Positions 1-14,288 of a stretch of 64,000 nt of DNA are shown in pieces. This DNA comes from Sutterella massiliensis (GTDB lineage Bacteria; Pseudomonadota; Gammaproteobacteria; Burkholderiales; Burkholderiaceae_F). Positions within the stretch are counted from its first letter, which is position 1; each line of letters opens with the position of its first letter. The position numbers and the translations under genes were made by a program. The DNA is taken from the NCBI RefSeq assembly GCF_016899755.1, contig NZ_JACJJC010000014.1:1-64000 (forward strand), read 5' to 3'. Under the pieces are notes generated by a model. The model did not search any database, was not told the DNA's origin, and saw only the letters and a program-made list of their open reading frames with translations.

Positions 1-2
1 AA

Positions 3-1193
3 ATGGCAAAGGAACATTTTGAGCGCAAGAAGCCGCACGTCAACGTCGGCACCATTGGTCACGTCGACCACGGCAAGACGACGCTCACGGCTGCTATCAC
101 GACGATTCTCGCCCAGAAGTTCGGCGGCGAAGCTAAGGCCTACGACCAGATCGACGCGGCGCCTGAAGAACGCGCTCGCGGCATCACGATCAACACCGCG
201 CACGTTGAATACGAAACGGAACACCGTCACTACGCGCACGTTGACTGCCCGGGCCACGCCGACTACGTGAAGAACATGATTACGGGTGCCGCCCAGATGG
301 ACGGCGCGATTCTGGTGGTTTCGGCCGCTGACGGCCCCATGCCCCAGACCCGTGAGCACATCCTGCTTGCCCGCCAGGTCGGCGTTCCCTACATCATCGT
401 CTACCTGAACAAGTGCGACATGGTCGACGACGAAGAACTGCTCGAACTCGTGGAAATGGAAGTTCGCGAACTTCTCTCGAACTACGACTTCCCGGGCGAC
501 GACATTCCCATCGTCAAGGGTTCGGCCAAGCTCGCCCTCGAAGGCGACGAAAGCCCGATCGGCGTTCCGTCGATCCTCAAGCTTGCCGAAACGCTCGACA
601 GCTACATCCCGACGCCTGAGCGCGCCGTTGATCAGCCGTTCCTCATGCCGATCGAAGACGTGTTCTCGATTTCGGGCCGCGGCACCGTTGTGACGGGCCG
701 TGTCGAACGCGGCGTGATCGCGGTTGGCGACGAAATCGAAATCGTCGGCATCAAGCCCACGGCGAAGACGACCTGCACGGGCGTCGAAATGTTCCGCAAG
801 CTGCTCGACCAGGGCCAGGCCGGTGACAACGTCGGCATCCTGCTTCGCGGCACGAAGCGTGAAGAAGTCGAACGCGGCCAGGTTCTCGCCAAGCCGGGTT
901 CGATCACCCCGCACACCCACTTCAAGGGCGAAGTTTACGTTCTGACGAAGGAAGAAGGCGGCCGTCACACGCCGTTCTTCAAGGGTTATCGTCCGCAGTT
1001 CTACTTCCGTACGACGGACGTGACGGGCACGATCGAGCTGCCGGAAGGCGTCGAAATGGTCATGCCTGGCGACAACATCACGATGACCGTCAAGCTGATC
1101 TGCCCGATCGCTATGGAACAGGGTCTGCGCTTCGCTATTCGCGAAGGCGGCCACACGGTCGGCGCCGGCGTCGTTGCCCAGATCATCGAATAA
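3..1193 (+). CDS. tuf: Elongation factor Tu, first copy
   Basis: EF-Tu, 396 residues, is the GTPase that delivers aminoacyl-tRNA to the ribosomal A site. The GTPase motifs are intact: GHVDHGKT at residues 19-26, DCPGH at 81-85 and NKCD at 136-139, followed by the two beta-barrel domains. The gene starts at the third base of the window, so its promoter and ribosome-binding site lie outside. The protein is identical to the copy at 17580-18770; the only DNA difference noticed is codon 392, GCC here and GCT there. A hairpin and tRNA-Trp follow, suggesting a tuf-trnW transcript that ends at the terminator near 1323. Confidence 0.98.
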   Translation: MAKEHFERKKPHVNVGTIGHVDHGKTTLTAAITTILAQKFGGEAKAYDQIDAAPEERARGITINTAHVEYETEHRHYAHVDCPGHADYVKNMITGAAQMDGAILVVSAADGPMPQTREHILLARQVGVPYIIVYLNKCDMVDDEELLELVEMEVRELLSNYDFPGDDIPIVKGSAKLALEGDESPIGVPSILKLAETLDSYIPTPERAVDQPFLMPIEDVFSISGRGTVVTGRVERGVIAVGDEIEIVGIKPTAKTTCTGVEMFRKLLDQGQAGDNVGILLRGTKREEVERGQVLAKPGSITPHTHFKGEVYVLTKEEGGRHTPFFKGYRPQFYFRTTDVTGTIELPEGVEMVMPGDNITMTVKLICPIAMEQGLRFAIREGGHTVGAGVVAQIIE

Positions 1194-1202
1194 TGATCGA
1201 AA

Positions 1203-1235
1203 TTTTCAGCAACCGATCTAGTCGGTTGCTGGAAA
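1203..1235 (+). other. Hairpin between tuf and tRNA-Trp
   Basis: CAGCAACCGA at 1207-1216 pairs perfectly with TCGGTTGCTG at 1222-1231 around a 5-base loop, and T/A and G-T pairs extend the stem outward. No T-run follows, so it is more likely an RNA-processing or 3'-protecting element than a terminator. It ends 4 bases before the mature tRNA. Confidence 0.6.
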
Positions 1236-1239
1236 GTGT

Positions 1240-1315
1240 AGGGGTATAGCTCAATCGGCAGAGCGACGGTCTCCAAAACCGTAGGTTGAGGGTTCGATTC
1301 CTTCTGCCCCTGCCA
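1240..1315 (+). tRNA. trnW: tRNA-Trp (CCA anticodon)
   Basis: A 76-base cloverleaf. The acceptor arm AGGGGTA pairs with TGCCCCT, the discriminator is G, and the 3' CCA is encoded at 1313-1315. The anticodon stem ACGGT/ACCGT holds the loop CTCCAAA, giving anticodon CCA at 1273-1275. The T-arm carries the usual GGTTCGATTCC. A tRNA-Trp between tuf and secE is the standard betaproteobacterial arrangement. Confidence 0.98.
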
Positions 1316-1322
1316 AAAATTT

Positions 1323-1358
1323 AAAGCCAAGCTGCTCAATGCAGCTTGGCTTTTATTT
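1323..1358 (+). terminator. Intrinsic terminator after tRNA-Trp
   Basis: A perfect 13-bp stem (1323-1335 with 1341-1353, core AGCCAAGCTGC) with loop TCAAT runs into a T-rich tail. It separates tuf-trnW from secE-nusG. Confidence 0.9.
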
Positions 1359-1384
1359 TGATCGCAAAAAAGTGCTTCGAATGT

Positions 1385-1413
1385 CTGCAGGGCGAAAGCG
1401 ATCTCGTTAAAAT
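1385..1413 (+). promoter_or_regulatory. Candidate secE promoter
   Basis: CTGCAG (1385-1390), 17-base spacer, TAAAAT (1408-1413). The -35 is one base from the TTGCAG seen before rplK and rplC. The leader would be about 95 bases. Confidence 0.45.
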
Positions 1414-1441
1414 CTCTTGTTATTTTTCGAATTCATATCAT

Positions 1442-1494
1442 TGTCCGCATTGCGCTAGGCGCACCGTGCGCCGCATGCCGGTGCGCTGCGGACA
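1442..1494 (+). promoter_or_regulatory. Structured secE leader
   Basis: An outer stem TGTCCGCA/TGCGGACA (1442-1449 with 1487-1494) encloses an inner hairpin GGCGCA-CCG-TGCGCC (1458-1472). The outer stem ends 7 bases before the AAGGA ribosome-binding site of secE. Role unknown. Confidence 0.45.
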
Positions 1495-1515
1495 TGACTT
1501 AAGGATCTGCTATCA

Positions 1516-1899
1516 ATGAGCAACCAAGATGTTGAAATCGTAACGAGTAAGAGCGACATCGTTCTCGTTACGCTGGCGGTTCTTTGCGCCCTGGCCGGTG
1601 TTGTCGCTTTTGCTCTGCTTTCGGAACAGTCGCTGGCAGTGCGGCTCGGCTCGCTCGCGGGCGGCATCATCCTCGGCATCGGTATCGCCTGGATGAGCCC
1701 TTCTGGCAAGCGATTGCTCGCCTACGGCCGGCAGTCCTATGAAGAGCTTCGCCGCGTTGTTTGGCCGACCAAGAAAGAGACGCTCAACACGACCGGCCTC
1801 GTGATGGCCTTCGTCGTGATCATGGCCTTCTTCCTCTTCATTTGCGACAAGATCATCGAGTGGGGCCTGTACGACGTTCTGCTTCAGATGACCATCTAA
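1516..1899 (+). CDS. secE: Preprotein translocase subunit SecE
   Basis: SecE, 127 residues, clamps SecY in the inner-membrane SecYEG channel. Three membrane segments are seen at about 15-35, 44-60 and 93-118, the Escherichia coli-like long form; many bacteria have only the last. The conserved cytoplasmic amphipathic stretch ELRRVVWPTKKET lies at 77-89, just before the third segment. The start follows AAGGA at 1501-1505. nusG begins 21 bases downstream, so the two are probably co-transcribed, as in most bacteria. Confidence 0.97.
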   Translation: MSNQDVEIVTSKSDIVLVTLAVLCALAGVVAFALLSEQSLAVRLGSLAGGIILGIGIAWMSPSGKRLLAYGRQSYEELRRVVWPTKKETLNTTGLVMAFVVIMAFFLFICDKIIEWGLYDVLLQMTI

Positions 1900-1920
1900 C
1901 GATTCAAGGACCGCGTGATC

Positions 1921-2466
1921 ATGAGTAAGGATACGAGCAAGATGCACTGGTACACGCTTCATGTGTACTCGTCGATGGAAAAGAGCGTGAAGAATGCGCT
2001 CGAAGAGCGTATTGCTCAGAGCGGCTCGCTGCGGGACAGCTTCGGCGAAGTGCTGCTGCCGATTGAGCGCGTGCACGAAATTCGCAATGGCCGCAAGGTC
2101 ACGAGCGAGCGTCGTATGTATCCGGGCTACGTCTTCATTCAGATGGAAATGAATGATGCGACGTGGCATCTGGTCAACTCTACGCCGCGCGTTATCGAAT
2201 TTCTCGGCAACAACAACCCTGTCATGCTTTCCGAGGCGGAGGTTTCGAGCATTCTGAATGCTGCGGAATCGAGTGCCGAAAAGCCGCGTCCCAAGATCGA
2301 ATTCGAAGTCGGAGAAATGGTTCGCGTCAAGACGGGCGCTTTCGAAGACTTTACGGGTCGCGTGGACGCTGTCGACTACGACAAGAGCCGCCTCGAAGTC
2401 TTTGTTTCCATCTTCGGTCGCGACACGCCGGTTGACCTGGCTTTCAACGAAGTCGAGAAAATTTAA
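1921..2466 (+). CDS. nusG: Transcription antitermination factor NusG
   Basis: NusG, 181 residues, binds the RNA polymerase clamp, suppresses pausing and links polymerase to Rho or to ribosomal protein S10. An N-terminal NGN domain fills about residues 1-115 (HWYTLHVYS near the start, RRMYPGYVFI in the middle) and a C-terminal KOW domain follows from about 130 (VGEMVRVKTGAFEDFTG). ATG at 1921 is chosen over an in-frame GTG at 1915 because AAGGA at 1906-1910 is better spaced and the length matches the family. A promoter lies between its stop and rplK. Confidence 0.97.
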   Translation: MSKDTSKMHWYTLHVYSSMEKSVKNALEERIAQSGSLRDSFGEVLLPIERVHEIRNGRKVTSERRMYPGYVFIQMEMNDATWHLVNSTPRVIEFLGNNNPVMLSEAEVSSILNAAESSAEKPRPKIEFEVGEMVRVKTGAFEDFTGRVDAVDYDKSRLEVFVSIFGRDTPVDLAFNEVEKI

Positions 2467-2484
2467 AAAAATCGACATTTCGGG

Positions 2485-2513
2485 TTGCAGCGCAGTTTTT
2501 ACCGTTGTATATT
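2485..2513 (+). promoter_or_regulatory. rplK promoter
   Basis: TTGCAG (2485-2490), 17-base spacer, TATATT (2508-2513): a good sigma70-type match immediately after nusG. The predicted start near 2520 gives a leader of about 85 bases. Confidence 0.75.
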
Positions 2514-2532
2514 GCCGCTTCTCGAATTTCCA

Positions 2533-2580
2533 CCCCAACTGGGGAGCTCCGGAGAAAGCGCCTTTGCTTTTGAGGGGCGT
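2533..2580 (+). promoter_or_regulatory. rplK leader hairpins, possible L1 target
   Basis: CCCC-AACT-GGGG (2533-2544), the palindrome CTCCGGAG (2547-2554) and GCGCC/GGCGT (2558-2562 with 2576-2580) lie in the rplK leader. In E. coli L1 represses rplKA at this place. I cannot match the L1 consensus by eye, so the role is inferred from position. Confidence 0.35.
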
Positions 2581-2605
2581 CTGAACCCAAAGGAAACTTT
2601 TCAAA

Positions 2606-3037
2606 ATGGCTAAGAAAATCGTCGGCTTTATCAAGCTGCAGGTTCCTGCAGGTAAAGCCAATCCTTCGCCTCCTATCGGTCCGGCGCTCGGCCAGCGCGG
2701 TCTGAACATCATGGAGTTCTGCAAGGCCTTTAACGCTAAGACGCAGGGCATGGAAGCCGGTCTTCCGATCCCGGTTGTCATCACCGCGTACGCCGACAAG
2801 AGCTTCACGTTCGTCATGAAGACCCCCCCGGCCACCGTCCTCATCAAGAAGGCGGCTAAGGTGCAGAAGGGTTCTTCGCGTCCGCACATGGACAAGGTGG
2901 GTAAGATCACCCGTGCCCAGGCTGAAGAAATCGCCAAGCAGAAGGAACCTGATCTTACGGCTGCCGACCTCGACGCCGCCGTCCGCACGATCGCCGGTTC
3001 CGCTCGTTCGATGGGCATCATCGTGGAGGGTCTCTAA
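2606..3037 (+). CDS. rplK: 50S ribosomal protein L11
   Basis: L11, 143 residues, sits at the base of the ribosomal stalk, binds the 23S GTPase-associated region and is needed for RelA activation. The Pro/Gly-rich N-terminal domain ([20 protein letters not shown], near residues 11-30) and the C-terminal RNA-binding domain ([15 protein letters not shown]) are intact. It has its own upstream promoter, and its stop codon directly abuts the ATG of rplA. Confidence 0.98.
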   Translation: MAKKIVGFIKLQVPAGKANPSPPIGPALGQRGLNIMEFCKAFNAKTQGMEAGLPIPVVITAYADKSFTFVMKTPPATVLIKKAAKVQKGSSRPHMDKVGKITRAQAEEIAKQKEPDLTAADLDAAVRTIAGSARSMGIIVEGL

Positions 3038-3733
3038 ATGGCTAAGCTTACGAAGCGTGCAAAGGCTCTCCAGGGCAAGATCGAAGCCGGCAAGCTCTAC
3101 GCTGCCGCTGACGCTTTCGCCCTCGTTCGCGAATGTGCCACCGCCAAGTTCGACGAATCCGTTGACGTTGCCATCCAGCTCGGCATCGATCCCCGTAAGT
3201 CCGACCAGGCTGTTCGCGGCGCTGTCGTGATGCCGGAAGGCACGGGCAAGACGGTTCGCGTTGCGGTCTTCACGCAGGGCGCCAAGCAGGAAGAAGCTCG
3301 CGCTGCTGGTGCCGATATTGTCGGTTTCGACGACCTCGCTGCCAAGGTCAAGGCCGGTGAACTCGACTTTGATGTTGTGATCGCCTCTCCGGATGCGATG
3401 CGTGTCGTCGGTCAGCTCGGTCAGATCCTCGGCCCGCGCGGCCTCATGCCGAACCCGAAGGTCGGTACGGTCACGCCGAACGTTGCCCAGGCTGTCAAGA
3501 ACGCCAAGGCAGGTCAGGTTCAGTTCCGTGCCGACAAGGCCGGTATCATCCATGCTCCGATCGGCCGCGCCTCGTTCGAAGCCGATCGTCTGCAGAAGAA
3601 CCTCGCTGCGCTGATCGATCAGCTCAACAAGCTTAAGCCCGCCTCCTCGAAGGGTCAGTACCTGCGCAAGGTTGCCGTCTCTTCCACGATGGGCCCGGGC
3701 GTCCGCGTCGATATCGGTACGATCGGCGCTTAA
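3038..3733 (+). CDS. rplA: 50S ribosomal protein L1
   Basis: L1, 231 residues, forms the mobile L1 stalk that handles tRNA at the E site, and in enterobacteria represses its own operon. The signature [20 protein letters not shown] lies near residues 127-146. It begins one base after the rplK stop, so translation is probably coupled. A 487-base gap with terminator-like hairpins and a structured leader follows before rplJ. Confidence 0.98.
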   Translation: MAKLTKRAKALQGKIEAGKLYAAADAFALVRECATAKFDESVDVAIQLGIDPRKSDQAVRGAVVMPEGTGKTVRVAVFTQGAKQEEARAAGADIVGFDDLAAKVKAGELDFDVVIASPDAMRVVGQLGQILGPRGLMPNPKVGTVTPNVAQAVKNAKAGQVQFRADKAGIIHAPIGRASFEADRLQKNLAALIDQLNKLKPASSKGQYLRKVAVSSTMGPGVRVDIGTIGA

Positions 3734-3769
3734 TGAAGCGAAATTTCAGGGGCAAACACTCCTGCTGAG

Positions 3770-3853
3770 CGCTGAAGACGGATACTCTCCGTCTTCGGCG
3801 AACTCCGAAAAAACACATCGGAGATGTTCGAAAAAAGCGTTTTGCGTTTTTTT
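3770..3853 (+). terminator. Tandem hairpins and T-run after rplA
   Basis: Hairpin 1 is a 12-bp stem (3770-3781 with 3789-3800, core GAAGACGG/CCGTCTTC). Hairpin 2 pairs CTCCGA (3803-3808) with TCGGAG (3818-3823). A T7 run follows at 3847-3853. It probably terminates or attenuates rplKA transcripts. Confidence 0.6.
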
Positions 3854-4150
3854 CGTGAGGTCGTGAGGCCTCAAGGGCTTTGGGTGATGCGGTCGCCTTA
3901 CGGTTGACTGCGTCGCTGTCAAAGACCGCTGGAGAGCGCTGTCGTGCAATCGCTCGAAAGCATCTGCGGCGATCCGCAGGCAGGCTTTTAATCGTCTTGT
4001 GTCTCTTGTGCAAAGGCTTTCTTTGCTGAGGGAAGACCGCCAAGACATCCAGCGCAGACGGTAAACCGAAGAGAGATATTGCGTTGTGTTTCCATGCGGT
4101 GCGAGAGCGGCTCGAAAAGCCCGATCGTGCTGAATGAATCAGCCAAAACT

Positions 4151-4208
4151 CTCAGAAGTATGCCGGTTATTAGAAACCGGTGTTTCTCGCAAGAGGAACA
4201 CCTCTGAG
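4151..4208 (+). promoter_or_regulatory. L10-type autoregulatory leader before rplJ
   Basis: A closing stem CTCAG/CTGAG (4151-4155 with 4204-4208) encloses two arms: CCGGTT/AACCGG (4163-4168 with 4175-4180) and TGTTTCTC-GCAA-GAGGAACA (4181-4200), the latter capped by a GNRA tetraloop. It ends 12 bases before rplJ. The E. coli rplJ leader binds the L10-L12 complex; position and branched shape fit, but homology was not tested. Confidence 0.55.
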
Positions 4209-4220
4209 TGGAGCCAGACC

Positions 4221-4751
4221 ATGGGTCTTAATCGTCAAGATAAGGCTGCTGTCATCGCGGAAGTGTCGGAAATCGTTTCCAACTCTGCCTCGATCGTCAT
4301 CGCCGAATACCGTGGGCTGAGCGTTGAGGCCGTCACCAAGCTTCGCGCCAATGCGCGTAAGGAAGGGGTGACGTTGCGTGTTGTCAAGAACACGCTTGTC
4401 CGCCGCGCCGTTGAAGGCACCGAGTTTGCCGGGCTTGCCGACCAGTTCGTTGGTCCGCTCGTCTACGCTTTCTCCGCCGATCCGGTCGCTGCGGCCAAGG
4501 TTCTCGTCAACTTCGCCAAGGACAACGACAAGCTCGTCGTTAAGGGCGGTGCGATGGCCAACTACGTCATGGACGTGGAAGCCGTCAAGAACCTCGCCTC
4601 GATGCCGAGCCGCGACGAACTCCTTGCCAAGTTGATGGCCACGATGAACGAGCCGATCGCGAAGTTCGTCCGTACCATCAACGAAGTCCCGGCGCGCTTC
4701 GTGCGCACCGTGGCTGCCGTGCGCGATGCCAAGGAACAGGCTGCTGCCTAA
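4221..4751 (+). CDS. rplJ: 50S ribosomal protein L10
   Basis: L10, 176 residues, anchors the L7/L12 dimers to the ribosome. The N-terminal globular domain begins [19 protein letters not shown], and the C-terminal helix that binds L12 is the final stretch from about residue 135. ATG at 4221 is preferred over an in-frame ATG at 4134 because the family begins with this motif, GTGGAG sits just upstream, and the longer form would translate through the leader structure. rplL follows after 44 bases. Confidence 0.96.
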   Translation: MGLNRQDKAAVIAEVSEIVSNSASIVIAEYRGLSVEAVTKLRANARKEGVTLRVVKNTLVRRAVEGTEFAGLADQFVGPLVYAFSADPVAAAKVLVNFAKDNDKLVVKGGAMANYVMDVEAVKNLASMPSRDELLAKLMATMNEPIAKFVRTINEVPARFVRTVAAVRDAKEQAAA

Positions 4752-4795
4752 TCAGCTATCAAATTAATTAAACACTACGTAATACGGAGCTAAAA

Positions 4796-5173
4796 ATGGC
4801 CCTTACCAATGAAGAAATCCTCGACGCGATCGCGTCCAAGACCGTCCTCGAAATCTCCGAACTCATCAAGATGATGGAAGAGAAGTTCGGTGTTTCCGCC
4901 GCTGCCGCTGCTGTTGCTGTTGCCGCTCCTGGCGCCGCTGCCGCTGCCCCGGCTGAAGAAAAGACCGAATTCGACGTCGTCCTCGAAGCCGCTGGCTCGA
5001 ACAAGATCGCCGTCATTAAGGCTGTCCGCGAACTCACGGGTCTTGGCCTCAAGGAAGCCAAGGACCTCGTCGAAGGCGCTCCGAAGGCCGTTAAGGAAGG
5101 CCTCCCGAAGGCCGACGCCGAAGCTGCTGCCAAGAAGCTCGAAGAAGCCGGCGCCAAGGTCGCTCTCAAGTAA
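4796..5173 (+). CDS. rplL: 50S ribosomal protein L7/L12
   Basis: L7/L12, 125 residues, is the multicopy stalk protein that recruits EF-Tu, EF-G and other GTPase factors. It has an N-terminal dimerisation domain (1-35), an Ala/Gly/Pro/Val-rich hinge (about 38-58) and a C-terminal factor-binding domain (TEFDVVL to VALK). It follows rplJ in the same transcript. The 286 bases to rpoB hold two competing hairpins. Confidence 0.98.
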   Translation: MALTNEEILDAIASKTVLEISELIKMMEEKFGVSAAAAAVAVAAPGAAAAAPAEEKTEFDVVLEAAGSNKIAVIKAVRELTGLGLKEAKDLVEGAPKAVKEGLPKADAEAAAKKLEEAGAKVALK

Positions 5174-5227
5174 TTTTTTACTTGAATCAGCCTTCCAAGT
5201 GGGCGCATAATAATGCGCCTGCTTGTC

Positions 5228-5290
5228 TCAAAGCCTCCGCAAGGAGGCTTTGATCTGATCAGCTTCGGGAAACCGGAGGTCAGATCAAAG
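5228..5290 (+). promoter_or_regulatory. Mutually exclusive hairpins in the rplL-rpoB spacer
   Basis: Hairpin A is an 11-bp perfect stem TCAAAGCCTCC/GGAGGCTTTGA with GCAA tetraloop (5228-5253). Hairpin B pairs CTTTGATCTGA (5248-5258) with TCAGATCAAAG (5280-5290) and has an inner 6-bp stem capped by GAAA (5263-5278). Both need CTTTGA at 5248-5253, so they cannot form together. Neither ends in a T-run. In E. coli this spacer carries an attenuator and an RNase III site. Confidence 0.6.
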
Positions 5291-5459
5291 TCTATTCCTT
5301 GATGAAATCTACGCTTAAGCTCAATTCTCACTATTGACGCCGCGCGGACTCAGAAAATTCTGAAGTGCCGAGCGGCTTTTCGGCGTCTTCAATTTTCCCC
5401 GTCCATTTCTCATCAAGCCCCGACTTTTTGGTTCATCCCTAGTGCCGAACGGAGTGTCC

Positions 5460-8400
5460 ATGTCGTACTCGTTCACTGAAAAGAAGCGCATCCGCAAGAG
5501 CTTTGCCTCTCGTCCGAGCGTCCTTGAAGTGCCTTCCCTGCTTGATATCCAGCTTCGTTCCTACGAAGACTTCCTGCAGGCGAACGTGGCTCCTGCTGCC
5601 CGCAACATCAATATGGGGCTTCAGGCTGCTTTCTCGTCCATTTTCCCGATCCTGAGCCACAACGGCTATGCGTGCCTGAAGTTCGTCAATTACGAACTCG
5701 CCGAGCCTGAATTCGACGTGGCCGAATGCCAGCTCCGCGGCCTGACCTATTGCAGCCGCCTTCGCGCCAAGATCCGTCTTGAGATCTATGACCGCGAAGC
5801 ATCCCAGCCCGGCACGATCAAGGAAATCCGTGAAAACGATGTTTACATGGGCGAAATTCCGCTGATGACGGAAAAGGGCTCGTTCATCGTCAACGGTACG
5901 GAACGCGTCATCGTCAGCCAGCTGCATCGCTCTCCCGGCATCTTCTTCGAGCACGATAAGGGCAAGACCCATTCGTCTGGGAAGCTGCTTTTCTCCGCGC
6001 GCGTGATTCCCTATCGCGGTTCGTGGCTCGACTTCGAATTCGATGCGAAGGATATTCTTTACTTCCGTGTCGACCGCCGCCGCAAGATGCCCGGTACGAT
6101 TCTGCTCAAGGCCATCGGCTACACGGTTGAAGAAATTCTTGCTCGCTTCTTCAAGTTCGACTGCTTCACGCTCACGAAGACGGGCGCGAAGTTGCCGTTT
6201 ACGCCGGAACGCCTTAAGGGGCAGACCGTTTCGTTCGACATTGAAGACGCAGAAGGCAAGGTGATCGTGCCGCGCGACAAGCGCATTACGGCCAAGCACA
6301 TTCGTGACCTCACGAAGGCGGGTGTCACTTCGATCCCCGTGCCCGATGAGTACATCATCGGCCGCGTGCTTGCCAAGACCGTTCTTGATGCCGAAACGGG
6401 CGAAATCATCGCCAACGCCAACGACGAGATCACCGATGTGATCCTCGAGCGTCTGCGTGCGGCCCGTGTCCGCAAGTTCGAGACGATCTTCACGAACGAG
6501 CTTGATCACGGTCCCTATATCTCCAACACGTTGCGTCTCGACGATACGCCGGATCAGTTCTCGGCGCGCGTTGCTATTTACCGCATGATGCGCCCGGGTG
6601 AACCGCCTACGGAAGAAGCCGTCGAAATGCTCTTCGACCGTCTCTTCTTCGATCCGGACGCCTACGACCTCTCCCGTGTCGGCCGCATGAAGGTCAACGC
6701 GCGCTTCGGCCGTGAGTCCGCCGAAGGCGAACGCACCCTCACGCGCGAGGACATCGTCGACACAATGGCGATGCTCGTTGCGCTGCGTAACGGTCAGGAC
6801 AATGTTGAGCTTGTCGACGAAAAGGGCGAAGTCCGCGTCTGTGCCGTCAATGGTGTCGACGACATCGACCACCTCGGCAATCGCCGCGTGCGCTGCGTAG
6901 GCGAACTGGCGGAAAACCAGTTCCGCTCCGGCCTTGTTCGTGTTGAACGCGCTGTTAAGGAACGTCTCAACCAGGCCGAAAGCGACGGTCTTACGCCGCA
7001 GGACCTTATCAATTCGAAGCCCATTTCCGCCGCGATCCGCGAATTCTTCGGCTCGAGCCAGCTTTCGCAGTTCATGGATCAGACGAATCCGCTCTCGGAA
7101 ATCACGCACAAGCGCCGTATTTCTGCTCTCGGTCCGGGTGGTCTGACGCGCGAACGTGCTGGCTTCGAAGTGCGAGACGTTCACTCGACGCACTACGGCC
7201 GCGTCTGCCCGATCGAAACGCCTGAAGGTCCGAACATCGGTCTGATCAACTCGCTCGCCCTTTATGCGCGACTCAACGAGTACGGCTTCCTCGAAACGCC
7301 CTATCGCAAGGTCGTCAACGGCGTTGTGACCAAGGAGATCACGTACCTTTCCGCCATTGAGGAAGGCCGTTATATCATTGCGCAGGCCAACGCCGAAATG
7401 GATGACGAAGGTCGTCTCACGCAGGAGCTTGTTTCCGCGCGTGACAACGGCGAAACGATTCTTGCCTCGCCCGATCGTATTCAGTACATGGACGTCGCGC
7501 CGTCGCAGATCGTTTCCTGCGCTGCTGCGCTTATTCCGTTCCTGGAACACGACGACGCGAACCGTGCTCTGATGGGTGCGAACATGCAGCGTCAGGGTGT
7601 GCCGTGCCTGCGTCCCGAAAAGCCTGTTGTCGGTACCGGCATTGAACGCACGGTTGCTGTCGACTCGAAGACAGCTGTCCAGGCGCGCCGCGGCGGTGTT
7701 GTCGACTTCGTCGACGCCAACCGCGTCGTTATTCGAGTTAACGACGAGGAATCGGTTGCGGGTGAAACGGGCGTTGACATCTACAACCTGCAGAAGTTCA
7801 CGCGCTCGAACCAGTCGACCAATATCAACCAGCGTCCGATCGTTGTGAAGGGTGACCGCGTTGCCGTGGGCGACGTACTTGCCGACGGTGCTTCGACCGA
7901 TACGGGTGAACTCGCGCTCGGCCAGAACATGCTGGTCGCGTTCATGCCGTGGAACGGCTACAACTACGAAGACTCGGTCTTGATCTCCGAGCGCGTGGTT
8001 GCCGACGACCGCTATACGTCGATTCACATCGAAGAACTGTCCGTCGTTTCGCGCGATACGAAGCTCGGGCCTGAAGAAATCACGCGAGACATTTCGAATC
8101 TGTCGGAAAACCAGCTCTCGCGCCTCGACGACTCGGGCATCGTATTCATCGGTGCCGAAGTGAAGGCTGGCGACGTGCTCGTGGGCAAGGTAACGCCGAA
8201 GGGCGAAACCCAGCTTACGCCGGAAGAAAAGCTGCTTCGCGTCATCTTTGGCGAAAAGGCGAGCGATGTGAAGGACACCTCGCTGCGCGTACCGTCCGGC
8301 ATGACCGGTACGGTGATCGACGTTCAGGTGTTCACGCGTGACGGTGTCAAGCGCGACAAGCGTGCCGAAAGCATCATTGCCGACGAACTCAAGCATTACC

Positions 8401-9623
8401 ACCGTGACCTTGACGACCAGCTGCGCATTGTCGAACGCGATGCGTTTGACCGTCTGCGCCGCCAGCTCGTCGGCCGCAAGGTTGTCTCGACGATGAAGCT
8501 CGACGGTCTTGCTGCCGACTTCGTGCTCACGCGCGAGTTCCTCGAATCCATGCAGGGCTACGATCTCTTCGACCTGCGCATGGAGGATGAAGACGCCCAG
8601 CACTACATCGAGCTCACGAAGCAGACGATCGAACACACGCGCGAAGAAAACGCTCGTAAGTACGAAGTCAAGCGCGATAAGCTTACGCGCGGCGACGAGT
8701 TGCCTCCGGGTGTGCTCAAGATGGTGAAGGTGTACATCGCCGAACGCCGTCGTCTGCAGCCTGGTGACAAGATGGCCGGCCGTCACGGTAACAAGGGTGT
8801 GGTTTCGAAGATTTGCCCGATCGAAGACATGCCTTACATGGCCGACGGTCGTCCTGCCGACATCGTGCTCAACCCTCTCGGCGTGCCGTCGCGTATGAAT
8901 ATCGGTCAGGTTCTCGAAGTTCACCTCGGCTGGGCTGCCAAGGGCATCGGTTGGCGCATTGCCGAGATGCTCAAGACTGAAACGGTTCGCCAGATTCGTG
9001 CATTCCTCAATGAGGTCTACAACCGTACGGGCAAGCACGAGGATCTCGACAGCCTCACGGATGAAGAGCTGCTTCGCATGGCCGAAAACCTCAAGGAAGG
9101 CGTGCCGTTTGCGACGCCGGTCTTTGACGGTGCTTCCGAAGAGCAGATTCGCATGATGCTCGACCTCGCGTTCCCGGACGATGAAGCCAAGCGCCTGCAG
9201 CTGACGCCTTCGAAGACGCAGGCCACGCTTTATGACGGCCGCACAGGCGATCCGTTCGAACGTCCTGTCACGGTCGGCTACATGCACTACCTCAAGCTGC
9301 ACCACCTTGTCGACGACAAGATGCACGCTCGCTCGACGGGCCCGTACTCGCTCGTGACGCAGCAGCCGCTCGGCGGTAAGGCGCAGTTCGGCGGCCAGCG
9401 TTTCGGTGAAATGGAAGTCTGGGCGCTTGAAGCCTACGGCGCTTCGTACGTTCTGCAGGAAATGCTGACGGTGAAGTCCGACGACGTGAACGGCCGCACG
9501 AAGGTGTACGAAAACATCGTCAAGGGCGACCACAAGATTGAAGCCGGCATGCCCGAGTCCTTCAACGTGCTCGTCAAAGAAATCCGGTCGCTTGGCATCG
9601 ACATCGACCTCGTGAAGAATTAA
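5460..9623 (+). CDS. rpoB: DNA-directed RNA polymerase subunit beta
   Basis: RpoB, 1387 residues, forms half of the polymerase active centre and the rifampicin pocket. The start [15 protein letters not shown] matches the family N-terminus; GTG at 5442 is rejected because GGAG at 5451-5454 serves ATG at 5460. The rifampicin region reads [20 protein letters not shown], then [10 protein letters not shown], with susceptible-type residues at the usual resistance positions. [14 protein letters not shown] and the C-terminal [20 protein letters not shown] are intact. rpoC starts 13 bases downstream. Confidence 0.98.
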   Translation: MSYSFTEKKRIRKSFASRPSVLEVPSLLDIQLRSYEDFLQANVAPAARNINMGLQAAFSSIFPILSHNGYACLKFVNYELAEPEFDVAECQLRGLTYCSRLRAKIRLEIYDREASQPGTIKEIRENDVYMGEIPLMTEKGSFIVNGTERVIVSQLHRSPGIFFEHDKGKTHSSGKLLFSARVIPYRGSWLDFEFDAKDILYFRVDRRRKMPGTILLKAIGYTVEEILARFFKFDCFTLTKTGAKLPFTPERLKGQTVSFDIEDAEGKVIVPRDKRITAKHIRDLTKAGVTSIPVPDEYIIGRVLAKTVLDAETGEIIANANDEITDVILERLRAARVRKFETIFTNELDHGPYISNTLRLDDTPDQFSARVAIYRMMRPGEPPTEEAVEMLFDRLFFDPDAYDLSRVGRMKVNARFGRESAEGERTLTREDIVDTMAMLVALRNGQDNVELVDEKGEVRVCAVNGVDDIDHLGNRRVRCVGELAENQFRSGLVRVERAVKERLNQAESDGLTPQDLINSKPISAAIREFFGSSQLSQFMDQTNPLSEITHKRRISALGPGGLTRERAGFEVRDVHSTHYGRVCPIETPEGPNIGLINSLALYARLNEYGFLETPYRKVVNGVVTKEITYLSAIEEGRYIIAQANAEMDDEGRLTQELVSARDNGETILASPDRIQYMDVAPSQIVSCAAALIPFLEHDDANRALMGANMQRQGVPCLRPEKPVVGTGIERTVAVDSKTAVQARRGGVVDFVDANRVVIRVNDEESVAGETGVDIYNLQKFTRSNQSTNINQRPIVVKGDRVAVGDVLADGASTDTGELALGQNMLVAFMPWNGYNYEDSVLISERVVADDRYTSIHIEELSVVSRDTKLGPEEITRDISNLSENQLSRLDDSGIVFIGAEVKAGDVLVGKVTPKGETQLTPEEKLLRVIFGEKASDVKDTSLRVPSGMTGTVIDVQVFTRDGVKRDKRAESIIADELKHYHRDLDDQLRIVERDAFDRLRRQLVGRKVVSTMKLDGLAADFVLTREFLESMQGYDLFDLRMEDEDAQHYIELTKQTIEHTREENARKYEVKRDKLTRGDELPPGVLKMVKVYIAERRRLQPGDKMAGRHGNKGVVSKICPIEDMPYMADGRPADIVLNPLGVPSRMNIGQVLEVHLGWAAKGIGWRIAEMLKTETVRQIRAFLNEVYNRTGKHEDLDSLTDEELLRMAENLKEGVPFATPVFDGASEEQIRMMLDLAFPDDEAKRLQLTPSKTQATLYDGRTGDPFERPVTVGYMHYLKLHHLVDDKMHARSTGPYSLVTQQPLGGKAQFGGQRFGEMEVWALEAYGASYVLQEMLTVKSDDVNGRTKVYENIVKGDHKIEAGMPESFNVLVKEIRSLGIDIDLVKN

Positions 9624-9636
9624 GAGGACTTAAGCG

Positions 9637-13989
<4,353 letters not shown>

Positions 13990-14034
13990 GTCCTTTCGGA
14001 AAGCGCTAGGCAGCGGGCGCTGAGTGCCCGCATG

Positions 14035-14077
14035 AAAAGAGCCGTTTGACTCCAACTGGGGTCGAGCGGCTCTTTTT
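14035..14077 (+). terminator. Intrinsic terminator after rpoC
   Basis: AAAAGAGCCG (14035-14044) pairs with CGGCTCTTTT (14067-14076) around an inner GAC/GTC-type stem and ends in a T5 run. It closes the rplJL-rpoBC unit. Confidence 0.9.
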
Positions 14078-14111
14078 CGCTCAAGGACTGCGAAAATTCG
14101 CCATATTTGGC

Positions 14112-14140
14112 TTGACAGGTCAAAAACTTTATTCGAAAAT
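14112..14140 (+). promoter_or_regulatory. rpsL (str operon) promoter
   Basis: A consensus TTGACA (14112-14117), 17-base spacer and GAAAAT (14135-14140). The -35 is part of the small palindrome TTGACAGGTCAA. The rpsL leader would be about 140 bases. Confidence 0.6.
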
Positions 14141-14288
14141 CACGTGCTTTCGGGATTTCCAAAGCTCGATCGAATCGTGTCTACGCTACTGCGTCGGGCG
14201 CGTTCGGGGAGAATAGGGGGCCCCGGATTCTTTTGAAACCTTGTCTTTCAGCGAATTCGGCTGAAAGCAAATTTTTTAGACGGACGAT

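Larger units (their letters stand above)
3734..4220 (+). other. rplA-rplJ intergenic region
   Basis: 487 bases without a gene, about the size of the equivalent E. coli spacer. It holds tandem hairpins with a T7 run (3770-3853), a TTGACT hexamer at 3904-3909 without a convincing -10, and a branched leader just before rplJ. Short open frames here lack family resemblance and proper ribosome-binding sites. Confidence 0.8.

Noticed and set aside
4134..4220. N-terminal extension of L10 from ATG 4134
   Set aside because: It would translate through the leader structure, lacks a ribosome-binding site and does not match the family N-terminus.
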